Of a stretch of 64,000 nt of DNA, positions 53,355 to 62,228 are shown piece by piece. Below the pieces are notes generated by a model. That model was not told where the DNA came from, searched no databases, and saw only the letters and a list, made by a program, of their open reading frames with translations. A program made the position numbers and the translations under genes. Where the stretch lies: the NCBI RefSeq assembly GCF_030053135.1, contig NZ_CP125653.1, forward strand, positions 186,001 through 250,000, given 5' to 3'. The DNA is from Rhizobium sp. BT04. Its GTDB lineage: Bacteria > Pseudomonadota > Alphaproteobacteria > Rhizobiales > Rhizobiaceae. Each line of letters opens with the position of its first letter. Position 1 is the stretch's first letter.

Positions 53355-54260
53355 TCAGGCGGCCTTGTCGTGATCCCAGAAGTAAACGGTTGCCGGCTCC
53401 GGCTCCCAGACACGGGCATTCTCGATGCCGGGAAGGTTGACCAATGCGCGGTATTCCGAACCGAAGGCGACATATTGCTCCGTCTCGGCCATGACGGCAG
53501 GCTTGCAGGCGATCGGGTCGCGCACCACCCCGAAGCCGGACTTGGTGCCGACGACGAAGGTGAAGAAGCCGTCGAGATCGTCGAGCGCGCCGGTCAGCGC
53601 CTGGCCGAGATCCTTGCCCTTGGCCATTTCGGCCGTCAGATAGGCGGCGGCGACTTCGGAATCGTTCTGCGTCTCGAAGGTCATGCCTTCGCGCACCAGT
53701 TCGCGGCGCAGGTTGTTGTGGTTGGACAGCGAGCCGTTGTGCACGAGGCACTGGTCGGCGCCGGTCGAGAACGGATGGGCGCCAAGCGTGGTAACGGCCG
53801 ATTCAGTCGCCATGCGAGTATGGCCGATGCCGTGGGTTCCGCTCATCGAGCGGACGCCGAAGCGCGCCACGACCTCTTTCGGAAGGCCGATTTCCTTGTA
53901 GATCTCGACGCTTTCGCCCGATCCCATCAGGCGGACTGCCGGGCGGATCTCTTCGAGCGCCTTGCGCACCGCTCCAAGCTTGGACGCGTCCAGCTCGATG
54001 ACCGCATGGGTGCTCTTGACCGATACGTCGGCTTTGATGCCGGCCTTTTCGAGGTCGCCGGCCAGGCCGTCGAAGTCCACGCCCGGATTGGCGGACTGGA
54101 TGGTGATTTTTGCCCTGCCCTCGGCCGTGCCGCCATAGATTGCGATACCGGCTGAATCCGGTCCGCGATCCGTCATGGTGATCAGCATATCCGAGAGCAG
54201 ACTTCCCAGCTGAGGTTCAAGGCTCTTGTCCTTGAGGAACAGTCCTACAATGCCGCACAT
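53355..54260 (-). CDS. mgsA: N-methylglutamate synthase subunit A (class II glutamine amidotransferase)
   Basis: The 301-residue protein starts MCGIVGLF with Cys2 as the N-terminal nucleophile, followed by 'TDRGPDSAGIA', 'GHTRMATES' and 'LVHNGSLSNH', all class II amidotransferase motifs. In this split synthase it hydrolyses gamma-glutamylmethylamide, releasing methylamine into a tunnel toward MgsC. It is the first gene of the leftward mgsA-B-C-gmaS-purU series. Confidence 0.92.
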   Translation of the reverse strand: MCGIVGLFLKDKSLEPQLGSLLSDMLITMTDRGPDSAGIAIYGGTAEGRAKITIQSANPGVDFDGLAGDLEKAGIKADVSVKSTHAVIELDASKLGAVRKALEEIRPAVRLMGSGESVEIYKEIGLPKEVVARFGVRSMSGTHGIGHTRMATESAVTTLGAHPFSTGADQCLVHNGSLSNHNNLRRELVREGMTFETQNDSEVAAAYLTAEMAKGKDLGQALTGALDDLDGFFTFVVGTKSGFGVVRDPIACKPAVMAETEQYVAFGSEYRALVNLPGIENARVWEPEPATVYFWDHDKAA

Positions 54261-54349
54261 AGCGCGTGCCTCCGTTCATGTTGAGAAAGGACTAGCAGGT
54301 CTGTATCAGGATATCAACTGGGAAGAATAAAATTTTCCTCTAAAGCAAA

Positions 54350-55084
54350 TCAGCCCCCGGAACTCTGCTGGGGATAACTGATGATCGAGAGGTACTTGCT
54401 CGGCAGTTTCACCAGCTGTTCCGGCCCATGCGGCGCATCCGCGTCGAAGAACAGGCTGTCGCCCGGCTGCATCTGGAAAAGTTGGTCGCCGTGGCGGTAA
54501 ACCACTTCGCCTTCGAGCATGTAAAGAAACTCCATGCCCTCGTGCTGGAAGGTCGGGAAGATGTCGGAATCAGCCGTCAGCGTGATCAGATAGGGCTCGA
54601 CGATGACGCCGCTGGTATTGTTGTCGATATGGCCGAGCAGATTATATTGGTGGCCGGCGCGGGTGCCGCGCCGTTCGAGCTCGATGCCCTGCCCCGCCTT
54701 GACGAAGACGGCATTGCGCGGTTCCTCGAAGCGGCGGAAAAAGGCGGTCAGCGGTACGCCGAGCGCCCGCGACAGCGATTGCAGCGTCGTCAGCGACGGC
54801 GAGATATTGCCGTTTTCGATCTTCGACAGCATGCCGAGTGAAATGCCGGTCGCGGCCGCCAGATCGGTGACCGTGATGCCGAGTTTCTTGCGGTAGGCGC
54901 GCACCTCGTGGCCGATCGCCATTTCGAGGTTGTTTTCCTTCGGTTCCCGAACGGCGTGCGGGTCCTGGGAAAAAGGCGCGCGTCCGCCATGCGCCTGTTC
55001 CGGTTGCTCTGCCGCTTCACCTTTGGCTTTCATCGGATTTCCACTGCCGCCTTCTCTTTTGTCAGAGGGCAACCCTATCGTCAT
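54350..55084 (-). CDS. XRE family regulator with a cupin sensor domain
   Basis: The 244-residue protein has a helix-turn-helix (about 58-112, with 'GITVTDLAAATGISLGMLSKIENGNISPSL') and a C-terminal cupin (about 165-240, with 'EGMEFLYMLEGEVVYRHGDQLFQMQPGDSLFFDADAPH'). Such regulators bind a small metabolite in the cupin. It lies just upstream of mgsA on the same strand and is a good candidate to sense methylamine or a glutamyl intermediate. An in-frame ATG at 55033 is an alternative start. Confidence 0.88.
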   Translation of the reverse strand: MTIGLPSDKREGGSGNPMKAKGEAAEQPEQAHGGRAPFSQDPHAVREPKENNLEMAIGHEVRAYRKKLGITVTDLAAATGISLGMLSKIENGNISPSLTTLQSLSRALGVPLTAFFRRFEEPRNAVFVKAGQGIELERRGTRAGHQYNLLGHIDNNTSGVIVEPYLITLTADSDIFPTFQHEGMEFLYMLEGEVVYRHGDQLFQMQPGDSLFFDADAPHGPEQLVKLPSKYLSIISYPQQSSGG

Positions 55085-55112
55085 AGTGAAAATTTCTCAA
55101 CCGTGAAGAAAA

Positions 55113-56072
55113 CTATTCCCGCCGCGCCGCGCACGGAGCGATGCCGTAGACGGCGCGGAACATGCGGGAAAAGTGGCTCAGACTGGAAAATCCGGTGGCC
55201 ACCGCGATCTCCGAGACGGAAAGCGGGCTCTGCTTCAGCAGGCGATGGGCATGCTGCAGCCTGATCCTGCGGTACTGATCGAGGAAGGTGGTGCCGAGAT
55301 GGGCGGCAAAGAGCCGGTCGAGATGACGGGCGGTGACGCCGGCGATGCGCGCCATGGCGGCACGCTCGAGTGGCATCTCGATCGTCTCCTCCATCCGTTC
55401 GAGCACGCTGAGCAGGCCGGGATGGTGGACGCCGTAACGTTCGGCCAACGAAGCACGCTGGGGGGCAGCCGGCTCGTTGACCTCCGTATGAAGATACCAG
55501 TCGCTGACCCGGCGGGCGAAATCCGGCCCCATGCGCTCGGCGATCAGCACATGCATCATGTCGAGCGGCGCGATGCCACCGCCGCAGGTGATCCGGTTGC
55601 CGTCGATCATGAAGCGCGCCTGACGCGGCGTGAGCTCGGGGAAGGCTTCGAGAAGGGCGGCCGCATGCTCCCAGTGAATGGTGAAGTCGCGGCCGCTGAG
55701 CAGCCCCGCGGCGGCCATCAGATAGGGGCCGCCCGAAATGCCGCCGATCCGCACACCTTCGCGCGACAGCTGTCGCAAGCAGGCGAGCACGCCGGGATAT
55801 CGCCAGTCGCGCGGCAACCCGCCGGCACAGACGAAAGCCGTTCCAAGTCCGGAGCCCCTGACGGGCAGAGGTTCGGCGGGGACGCCGACACCAGAGGAGG
55901 AAAGCGCCGGCGCGCCATCCGGCGAGAAGATCCGCAGCCGATAGATCTCGCGGCCGGCCAGAAGGTTTGCCGCCCTGAGCGGCTCCGTCGCCGAGGCATA
56001 GGACATCAGCGCAAATCCCGGGATAAGGATGAAGCCGATCGTCTGGACATTTCTACTATCAACAGAGGACAT
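55113..56072 (-). CDS. GlxA-type AraC family regulator (DJ-1/PfpI plus AraC HTH)
   Basis: The 319-residue protein has an N-terminal DJ-1/PfpI-like sensor (about 10-190, with 'GGISGGPYLMAAAGLLSG' where the nucleophile Cys is replaced) and a C-terminal double AraC helix-turn-helix ('ARHLDRLFAAHLGTTFLDQYRRIRLQHAHRLL'). GbdR and SouR, which sense glycine betaine/dimethylglycine and sarcosine, share this layout. It is divergent from the soxBDAG-type operon with an 86-base gap and is its probable activator. Confidence 0.88.
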   Translation of the reverse strand: MSSVDSRNVQTIGFILIPGFALMSYASATEPLRAANLLAGREIYRLRIFSPDGAPALSSSGVGVPAEPLPVRGSGLGTAFVCAGGLPRDWRYPGVLACLRQLSREGVRIGGISGGPYLMAAAGLLSGRDFTIHWEHAAALLEAFPELTPRQARFMIDGNRITCGGGIAPLDMMHVLIAERMGPDFARRVSDWYLHTEVNEPAAPQRASLAERYGVHHPGLLSVLERMEETIEMPLERAAMARIAGVTARHLDRLFAAHLGTTFLDQYRRIRLQHAHRLLKQSPLSVSEIAVATGFSSLSHFSRMFRAVYGIAPCAARRE

Positions 56073-56158
56073 GTCTCTTTCTTAGCGATTCATGTCCTTA
56101 CTGTGCAAGTTCGTCCGCTTCTTTCTGGCATCATGCCCCTGTTCTTTCCGGGTGACTC

Positions 56159-57409
56159 ATGCGCTATTCCGCTCTTTCGATTTTCCTGAACGGCCTTCGC
56201 GGCAACAAAGGCTGGGCGCCTGCCTGGCGCGATCCGGCGCCGAAGCCGCATTACGACGTCGTCATCGTCGGCGGCGGCGGTCATGGTCTTGCCACCGCCT
56301 ATTATCTCGCCAAGGAGTTCGGCGTCACCAATGTCGCCGTCCTCGAAAAGGCCTATCTCGGCTCCGGCAATATCGGCAGGAACACGACGATCATCCGCTC
56401 GAACTATCTGCTGCCTGGCAATAATCCGTTCTACGAGCTGTCGATGAAGCTCTGGGAGGGATTGGAACAGGACTTCAACTTCAACGCCATGGTCTCGCAG
56501 CGCGGCGTGCTCAACCTCTTCCATTCCGATGCCCAGCGTGACGCCTATACGCGTCGCGGCAACGCCATGCGGCTGCACGGCGTCGATGCCGAGCTGCTCG
56601 ACCGGCAGGCGGTGCGCCGGAAATTGCCCTTCCTCGATTTCGACAATGCCCGTTTCCCCATTATGGGCGGCTTGTTCCACCCGCGTGGCGGCACGGTGCG
56701 CCACGATGCGGTCGCCTGGGGTTATGCCCGCGGCGCAGACAGCCGCGGTGTCGACATCATCACCCAATGCGAGGTGACCGGCATCCGCCGCGAAAACGGC
56801 CAGGTGACCGGCGTCGAGACCAGCAAGGGCTTCATCGGCTGCGGCAAGCTGGCGCTTGCGGCGGCCGGCAACTCCACCGTCGTCGCCGATATGGCCGGCC
56901 TGCGGCTGCCGATCGAAAGCCATGTGCTGCAGGCCTTCGTCTCCGAAGGGCTGAAACCCTTCATCGACAATGTCGTCACCTTCGGTGCCGGGCATTTCTA
57001 CGTCTCCCAGTCCGATAAGGGCGGCCTCGTCTTCGGCGGCGATATCGACGGCTATAATTCCTATGCCCAGCGCGGCAATCTCGCTTCGGTCGAGCATGTG
57101 GCCGAGGCGGGGCTCGCGATGATCCCTTCCCTGTCGCGCGTGCGCTATCTGCGCTCATGGGGCGGCGTCATGGATATGAGCATGGACGGCTCGCCGATCA
57201 TCGACCGCACCCATATCGACAATCTCTACCTTAACGCCGGCTGGTGTTACGGCGGCTTCAAGGCCACCCCCGCCTCCGGCTTTTGCTACGCCCATTTGAT
57301 CGCCCGCAACACGCCGCATCAGACCGCCCGCGCCTTCCGGCTCGACCGCTTCGCGCGCGGCTATCCGATCGACGAAAAGGGCGTCGGCGCCCAGCCCAAT
57401 CTGCACTGA
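56159..57409 (+). CDS. soxB (mgdA): N-methylglutamate dehydrogenase / sarcosine oxidase beta-type subunit
   Basis: The 416-residue FAD protein has 'VVIVGGGGHGLATAYYLAKEFG' and the SoxB pattern 'GSGNIGRNTTIIRSNYL', ending 'DGSPIIDRTHIDNLYLNAGWCYGGFKATPASG'. It is the amine-oxidising subunit of a four-subunit enzyme that demethylates N-methylglutamate (MgdABCD) or sarcosine (SoxBDAG), with formaldehyde bound to THF. Position beside mgsABC favours N-methylglutamate; the GlxA regulator keeps sarcosine possible. Confidence 0.88.
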   Translation: MRYSALSIFLNGLRGNKGWAPAWRDPAPKPHYDVVIVGGGGHGLATAYYLAKEFGVTNVAVLEKAYLGSGNIGRNTTIIRSNYLLPGNNPFYELSMKLWEGLEQDFNFNAMVSQRGVLNLFHSDAQRDAYTRRGNAMRLHGVDAELLDRQAVRRKLPFLDFDNARFPIMGGLFHPRGGTVRHDAVAWGYARGADSRGVDIITQCEVTGIRRENGQVTGVETSKGFIGCGKLALAAAGNSTVVADMAGLRLPIESHVLQAFVSEGLKPFIDNVVTFGAGHFYVSQSDKGGLVFGGDIDGYNSYAQRGNLASVEHVAEAGLAMIPSLSRVRYLRSWGGVMDMSMDGSPIIDRTHIDNLYLNAGWCYGGFKATPASGFCYAHLIARNTPHQTARAFRLDRFARGYPIDEKGVGAQPNLH

Positions 57410-57421
57410 GGATATTCGACC

Positions 57422-57703
57422 ATGGCGAGCCTGATTTCCTGTCCCCATTGCGGCGTCCGACCCAAGGAGGAATTCTCGATCCGCGGCGATGCGAACCTTG
57501 TTCGGCCGGCGCCGGATGCCGGCGCGGATGTCTGGTTCGACTATGTCTATCTGCGCGACAATCCGCGCGGCCGGCACAGCGAATACTGGCACCACGCCTC
57601 CGGATGCCGCCGCTGGCTGATCGTCGAGCGCGATACCGTCACCCATGCCGTCCACGGCGTCAGGGATGCCGCCCTTGCGAAGCTCGGCGGAGAATCGGCA
57701 TGA
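57422..57703 (+). CDS. soxD (mgdB): N-methylglutamate dehydrogenase / sarcosine oxidase delta-type subunit
   Basis: The 93-residue protein has the SoxD zinc site: 'ISCPHCGVRPKEEF' near the N-terminus and 'HASGCRRWLIVERDTVTH' further on. It is a small structural subunit of the tetramer. It starts 12 bases after the beta subunit and its stop overlaps the alpha-subunit start (ATGA). Confidence 0.92.
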   Translation: MASLISCPHCGVRPKEEFSIRGDANLVRPAPDAGADVWFDYVYLRDNPRGRHSEYWHHASGCRRWLIVERDTVTHAVHGVRDAALAKLGGESA

Positions 57704-60657
57704 CGAGCTTCCGTCTTTCCTCCGGCGGCCGCATCGACCGCGCCACTTCGCTCGGCTTCACCTTCGACGGCAGGCCCCTCGAAGGCCATCCGGGCGATAC
57801 GCTTGCCTCGGCGCTGCTTGCCAACGGTATCAAGCTCGTCGGCCGCAGCTTCAAATATCACCGCCCGCGCGGCATCCTGACGGCGGGCGCTGCCGAACCG
57901 AACGCACTGGTGACGACAGGCAGTGGCGGGCGCACCGAACCGAACACACGCGCCACGATGATCGAGCTTTATCAGGGGCTGACGGCAAAGAGCCAGAACC
58001 GCTGGCCGTCGCTCGGCTTCGATGTCGGCGCGGTCAACGGGCTGCTCTCGCCCTTCCTCAGCGCCGGTTTTTACTACAAGACCTTCATGTGGCCGGCAGC
58101 CCTCTGGGAAAAACTCTACGAGCCGGTGATCCGCAAGGCGGCCGGCCTCGGCAGAGCCTCTTACGAAGCCGATCCCGATTCCTACGAGAAATGCTGGGCG
58201 CATTGCGATCTGCTGGTGATCGGCGCCGGCCCTGCCGGCCTTGCCGCAGCGCTGACTGCCGGCCGCGCCGGCGCGCGCGTCATCCTCGCCGACGAGGGCC
58301 CCGAACTCGGCGGCAGCCTGCTTTCCGACAACGTTTCTGGCGACGGCAAGCCGGCGGGCGCTCTTCTCCAAGAACTGCTTACCGAACTGGAGGGCCTGGA
58401 GAACGTGCGCCGCCTGCCGCGCATGACGGTGTTCGGCTGGTACGACGACAATGTCTTCGGCGCCGTCGAACGGGTGCAGAAACATGTGGCGATGCCCGAT
58501 CCGGATCGTCCGGTCGAACGCTTGTGGCGCATCGTCGCCCGCCAGGCGATCCTGGCGACCGGCGCCGAAGAACGGCCGCTCGTCTTCGGCGGTAACGATA
58601 TTCCCGGTGTGATGATGGCAGGCGCCATGCGCAGCTATCTCAACCGGCAGGCGGTGGCGCCCGGCCAAAACACGGTGATCTTCACCACCAACGATACTGC
58701 ATATGACACCGCCGCCGACCTTGAAGCCGCCGGCCTCGCCGTCGCGGCGATCGTCGACAGCCGCGCCGATGGCGGCAAGGGCTGGCAGGGCCGCGCTGAA
58801 GTGCTGAAGGGCGCCCGGATCATCGATGCGTTCGGCGGCAAGCGCCTGCGCGGCGTCAGCGTCGAAACCAAAGACGGCCTTCGCCGGATCGAAGCGGATG
58901 CGCTTGCCATGTCGGGCGGCTGGAGCCCGATCATCCACCTTGCCTGCCATCGCGGGGCGAAGCCGCAATGGTCGGACGAGGCCTCGGCGTTTCTGGCGCC
59001 TGTCCAGCAGGAGGGCCTTGCCGTTGCCGGCGCGGCAGCCGGCATGGGGCAAACCACGGCCTGCCTCGGTGATGGCGCCGCAAAGGCGGCGGCGGCGTTG
59101 AAGGCGATTGGCTTTGCAGCGGCGGAGCCGGCCTTTGCTGCTGCTTCCGAGGCGGATGCACAGGCAAAGCCGCTCTGGTCGGTCAAGGGCTCGAAGGGCA
59201 AGGCTTTCGTCGATTACCAGAACGACGTGCATCTCAAGGATTTGGGTCTCGCCGTCCGCGAAGGCTACGGCCACGTCGAACTCGCCAAGCGCTACACCAC
59301 ATCAGGCATGGCGACAGACCAGGGCAAGCTTTCCAACATCAACGCCATCGGCATCCTCGCCGAGGCGCGTGGCGTGTCGCCCGCCGAGGTGGGAACGACG
59401 ACCTTTCGGCCCTTCTATACGCCGGTTTCCTTCGGCGCTTTGACCGGGGCATCGCGCGGCAAGGATTTCCAGCCGGCGCGGAAATCACCGCTGCACGGCT
59501 GGGCTGAAAAGAACGGCGCGGTCTTCGTCGAAACCGGCCTCTGGTATCGTTCTTCCTGGTTTCCGCGCGTCGGCGAAACGACGTGGCGCGAAAGCGTCGA
59601 CCGCGAAGTGTTGAACATCCGCAAAAATGCCGGCCTCTGCGACGTCTCGACCCTCGGCAAGATCGAAATCTTCGGTAAGGATGCGGCTGCTTTCCTCGAT
59701 CGTATCTATTGCAACGGCTTCGCCAAGCTTGCTGTCGGCAAGGCGCGTTACGGCATCATGCTGCGCGAGGATGGCTTCATCTATGACGACGGCACCACCA
59801 GCCGCTTCAGCGACGATCACTTCTTCATGACGACGACGACCGCACTTGCTGCCGGCGTTCTGACCCATCTCGAATTCTGCGCCCAGACCCTCTGGCCGGA
59901 GCTCGACGTCTGCTTCGCCTCCTCGACCGATCAATGGGCGCAGATGGCCGTTGCCGGACCGAAGTCGCGCGCCATCCTCTCCGAGATCGTCGACGAGGAT
60001 CTGTCGGATGCAGCCTTCCCCTTCATGAGCGCCCGCAAGGTTTCACTGTTTGGCGGCCGCATCGAAGGCCGGCTTTTCCGCATCTCCTTCTCCGGCGAAC
60101 TCGCCTACGAGCTGGCGGTGCCGGCCGGCTATGGCGAGAGCGTTGCCGACGCGATCATGGCATCAGGTGAGAAACACGGCATCTGCGCTTATGGCGCCGA
60201 AGCGCTCGGCGTTCTCCGCATCGAGAAAGGCCATGTCACTCACGCGGAGATCAACGGCACGGTCACGCCAGGCGATCTCGGTTTCGGCCGCATGGTTTCA
60301 TCAACCAAGCCGGATTTCATCGGCAAGGCAATGCTCGCCCGCGACGGCCTGCAGGATCCCGAGCGCCCGCGCCTTGTCGGCGTCAAGCCGCTCAATCCGG
60401 CAAGCGGCTTCCGCACCGGTTCGCATATCCTTGCCGAGGGCGCTGCGGCGACGCTCGAAAACGATCAGGGCTACGTCACATCGAGCGCTTTCTCGCCGAC
60501 GCTCGGCCATACGATCGGCCTGGCGCTCGTCCGGCGCGGGCCGGAGCGCATCGGTGAAAAGGTGACGGTCTGGAACGGCCTGCGCAACGAATTCACCGAT
60601 GCGGTGCTCTGCCATCCCGTCTTCATCGATCCCGAAAACGAGAAGCTCCATGCCTGA
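57700..60657 (+). CDS. soxA (mgdC): N-methylglutamate dehydrogenase / sarcosine oxidase alpha-type subunit
   Basis: The 985-residue protein has an N-terminal ferredoxin-like domain ('FTFDGRPLEGHPGDTLASALLANG'), a dinucleotide-binding domain ('LLVIGAGPAGLAAALTAGRAGARV' and 'ILATGAEERPLVFGGNDIPGVMMAGAMRSYL') and a C-terminal GcvT-like THF domain (about 600-985, with 'LCDVSTLGKIEIFGKDAAAFLDRIYCNGF'). It takes the methylene group onto THF and carries electrons to NAD. ATG at 57700 overlaps the delta-subunit stop; the longer open frame upstream is an out-of-frame reading of soxB. Confidence 0.93.
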   Translation: MTSFRLSSGGRIDRATSLGFTFDGRPLEGHPGDTLASALLANGIKLVGRSFKYHRPRGILTAGAAEPNALVTTGSGGRTEPNTRATMIELYQGLTAKSQNRWPSLGFDVGAVNGLLSPFLSAGFYYKTFMWPAALWEKLYEPVIRKAAGLGRASYEADPDSYEKCWAHCDLLVIGAGPAGLAAALTAGRAGARVILADEGPELGGSLLSDNVSGDGKPAGALLQELLTELEGLENVRRLPRMTVFGWYDDNVFGAVERVQKHVAMPDPDRPVERLWRIVARQAILATGAEERPLVFGGNDIPGVMMAGAMRSYLNRQAVAPGQNTVIFTTNDTAYDTAADLEAAGLAVAAIVDSRADGGKGWQGRAEVLKGARIIDAFGGKRLRGVSVETKDGLRRIEADALAMSGGWSPIIHLACHRGAKPQWSDEASAFLAPVQQEGLAVAGAAAGMGQTTACLGDGAAKAAAALKAIGFAAAEPAFAAASEADAQAKPLWSVKGSKGKAFVDYQNDVHLKDLGLAVREGYGHVELAKRYTTSGMATDQGKLSNINAIGILAEARGVSPAEVGTTTFRPFYTPVSFGALTGASRGKDFQPARKSPLHGWAEKNGAVFVETGLWYRSSWFPRVGETTWRESVDREVLNIRKNAGLCDVSTLGKIEIFGKDAAAFLDRIYCNGFAKLAVGKARYGIMLREDGFIYDDGTTSRFSDDHFFMTTTTALAAGVLTHLEFCAQTLWPELDVCFASSTDQWAQMAVAGPKSRAILSEIVDEDLSDAAFPFMSARKVSLFGGRIEGRLFRISFSGELAYELAVPAGYGESVADAIMASGEKHGICAYGAEALGVLRIEKGHVTHAEINGTVTPGDLGFGRMVSSTKPDFIGKAMLARDGLQDPERPRLVGVKPLNPASGFRTGSHILAEGAAATLENDQGYVTSSAFSPTLGHTIGLALVRRGPERIGEKVTVWNGLRNEFTDAVLCHPVFIDPENEKLHA

Positions 60658-61207
60658 TCTTCCGCAACACAAACCGGTTCTGGCCGGGACTAGATATACC
60701 GGCATCTCAGGGGCGGGCATCCGGCTGGAAGCCTTGCCGGAGGGCCATCTCCTGCATGTGCTCGGCGCAATCGAGCCCACCGCGCTCGCCGCGGAATTGG
60801 CTAAGGCAGGCTTTGCGAAAAGTTCGATCCGCAAGGCGGGCTTCCGCCAATGGTTCATCGCCGGCGACGAGCCGCTTAGCCCCGCCGGCCTCGATGCTCT
60901 CGCAGTCGCACTTGCGGGAAAGGCCTACGTCATGGACCAGAGCCACGGGCGTGTGCGCATCGGCGTCTCCGGCCGCTCTTCGCGGCTGCTTCTGTCGAAA
61001 GGCACCGCCGTCGATCTGGATCCTTCCATCTTCCCGGAGGGCCATTCTGTTATGACGATGATCGGTCATCTCTCCGTACAGATCGTCCGCACCGGCGACG
61101 ACAGCTTCGAACTCACCGTTCTGCGCAGTTTTGCTGAAAGCCTTTGGGACGAACTCGGGCATATGGCGGCGAGCGCCGACAAGGACGGCGCATGGGGGCA
61201 GCCCTGA
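60650..61207 (+). CDS. soxG (mgdD): N-methylglutamate dehydrogenase / sarcosine oxidase gamma-type subunit
   Basis: The 185-residue protein has the SoxG pattern ('GISGAGIRLEALPEGHLLHVLG', 'VMDQSHGRVRIGVSGRSSRLLLSKG', 'VQIVRTGDDSFELTVLRSFAESLWDEL'). It is the fourth subunit, a GcvT-like small domain. Its ATG lies within the last codons of soxA (8-base overlap). It is the last gene of the rightward operon. Confidence 0.9.
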   Translation: MPDLPQHKPVLAGTRYTGISGAGIRLEALPEGHLLHVLGAIEPTALAAELAKAGFAKSSIRKAGFRQWFIAGDEPLSPAGLDALAVALAGKAYVMDQSHGRVRIGVSGRSSRLLLSKGTAVDLDPSIFPEGHSVMTMIGHLSVQIVRTGDDSFELTVLRSFAESLWDELGHMAASADKDGAWGQP

Positions 61208-61565
61208 CCGAAGCGTCCGCAATTCTGGCGGCTCCGGCGTTTTGACAAAGATAGCAGCTTCAGAGGCTTGCACGTCCCGAAGTCGAGATCAATGGTTAGC
61301 GCACAAAGCTTTGACACTGCCTCGGGATTGGGGAAAACTGCAGGTGAAAGGCTGAGCACCGGTTGAACCACAGCGTATCGACCTTCGTTCGGATCATCGT
61401 AATATGCCCGCCGCTGGAGACGTAGTTGGATGCACATCGAGATCGATCAAATGCGGCCCCTCCTTCAAAGCCAATAGGATAATCTTGCAAATTGCGACTT
61501 AGACAGCTCGAGTTCTATCGCTGACACCGCGCTAAATGAGGAATCGAGGAGCGCCATAATTCACC
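61208..61565. other. Intergenic boundary without a supportable gene
   Basis: This 358-base gap lies between the end of soxG and the convergent MOSC gene. I find no credible coding sequence or strong terminator. Base composition drops here toward the lower G+C of the right-hand genes, so it may mark the edge of an inserted segment. Confidence 0.5.
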
Positions 61566-62177
61566 TTACCGTCCTCGTTCTGGCGTCCAGATCCATTGCT
61601 TGGGCACCAAAACTTCGAGCCGATCTCCTTCAACGACGTTGCCGCCGAGTTCGATGGTGCAGAGTAGACCTCGAAGGGTGGCCGCCGCCGCAACGAACTC
61701 AAGTTCTAAGTTGCTACGGTGAGGATAGAACTCTTTCACCGCCGCGCCGGAGCCCCGACACGGGTATGTCCTGTCTTCGACAAGAATACATCCGCCGTTG
61801 GGCAGACGCATTCTTGTTCCGCGTGGAAGAGACGAAAAGTCTTCTAATCCACTGATCAAAAAATTGGCATTTAGCCATTCCGGGTCAATTTTCGATATTC
61901 CCAATGACACTGCTAGGGCGTCGAGATCTTCGACGGAGAGCATACTGATTTGTCTCTGATTCCTGATTTCGGTGTCTATAGGAAGCCAAGGTACTCGTCG
62001 GTCGGATGTTCGGGTGAAACCTCGATATTTCGAGTTTCTTGTGGACTCATGAACTATCCCCTGAAGGTCCAACGTAAGTTCGCCGACTCTTGATGTGTAC
62101 GAACTCCCTTCAGCGCGGACATAGAGGCCTGTGACAAAGCACTCAGTCTTAAATTTCTCTGTGCTGTTACTGATCAT
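61566..62177 (-). CDS. MOSC domain-containing protein
   Basis: The 203-residue protein fits the MOSC fold, with 'RQISMLSVEDLDALAVSLG', 'DPEWLNANFLISGLEDFSSLPRGTRMRLPNG' and the conserved Cys in 'RTYPCRGSG'. MOSC proteins bind molybdenum-sulfur cofactor species and reduce N-hydroxylated compounds or carry sulfur. GGGAAA precedes the ATG. It follows the P450 gene by 51 bases on the same strand, so they may act together. Confidence 0.8.
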   Translation of the reverse strand: MISNSTEKFKTECFVTGLYVRAEGSSYTSRVGELTLDLQGIVHESTRNSKYRGFTRTSDRRVPWLPIDTEIRNQRQISMLSVEDLDALAVSLGISKIDPEWLNANFLISGLEDFSSLPRGTRMRLPNGGCILVEDRTYPCRGSGAAVKEFYPHRSNLELEFVAAAATLRGLLCTIELGGNVVEGDRLEVLVPKQWIWTPERGR

Positions 62178-62228
62178 TTTCCCGCGAGTTGAACCTGATA
62201 TCTGATAGTGTTGGTGACTAGCGGGCCT

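Noticed and set aside
57244-57699. A fused SoxB-SoxA-like 1137-residue protein
   Set aside because: The extension upstream of 57700 is in a different frame from soxB and soxD, which fully account for the sequence; the ATGA overlap at 57700 is the natural start.
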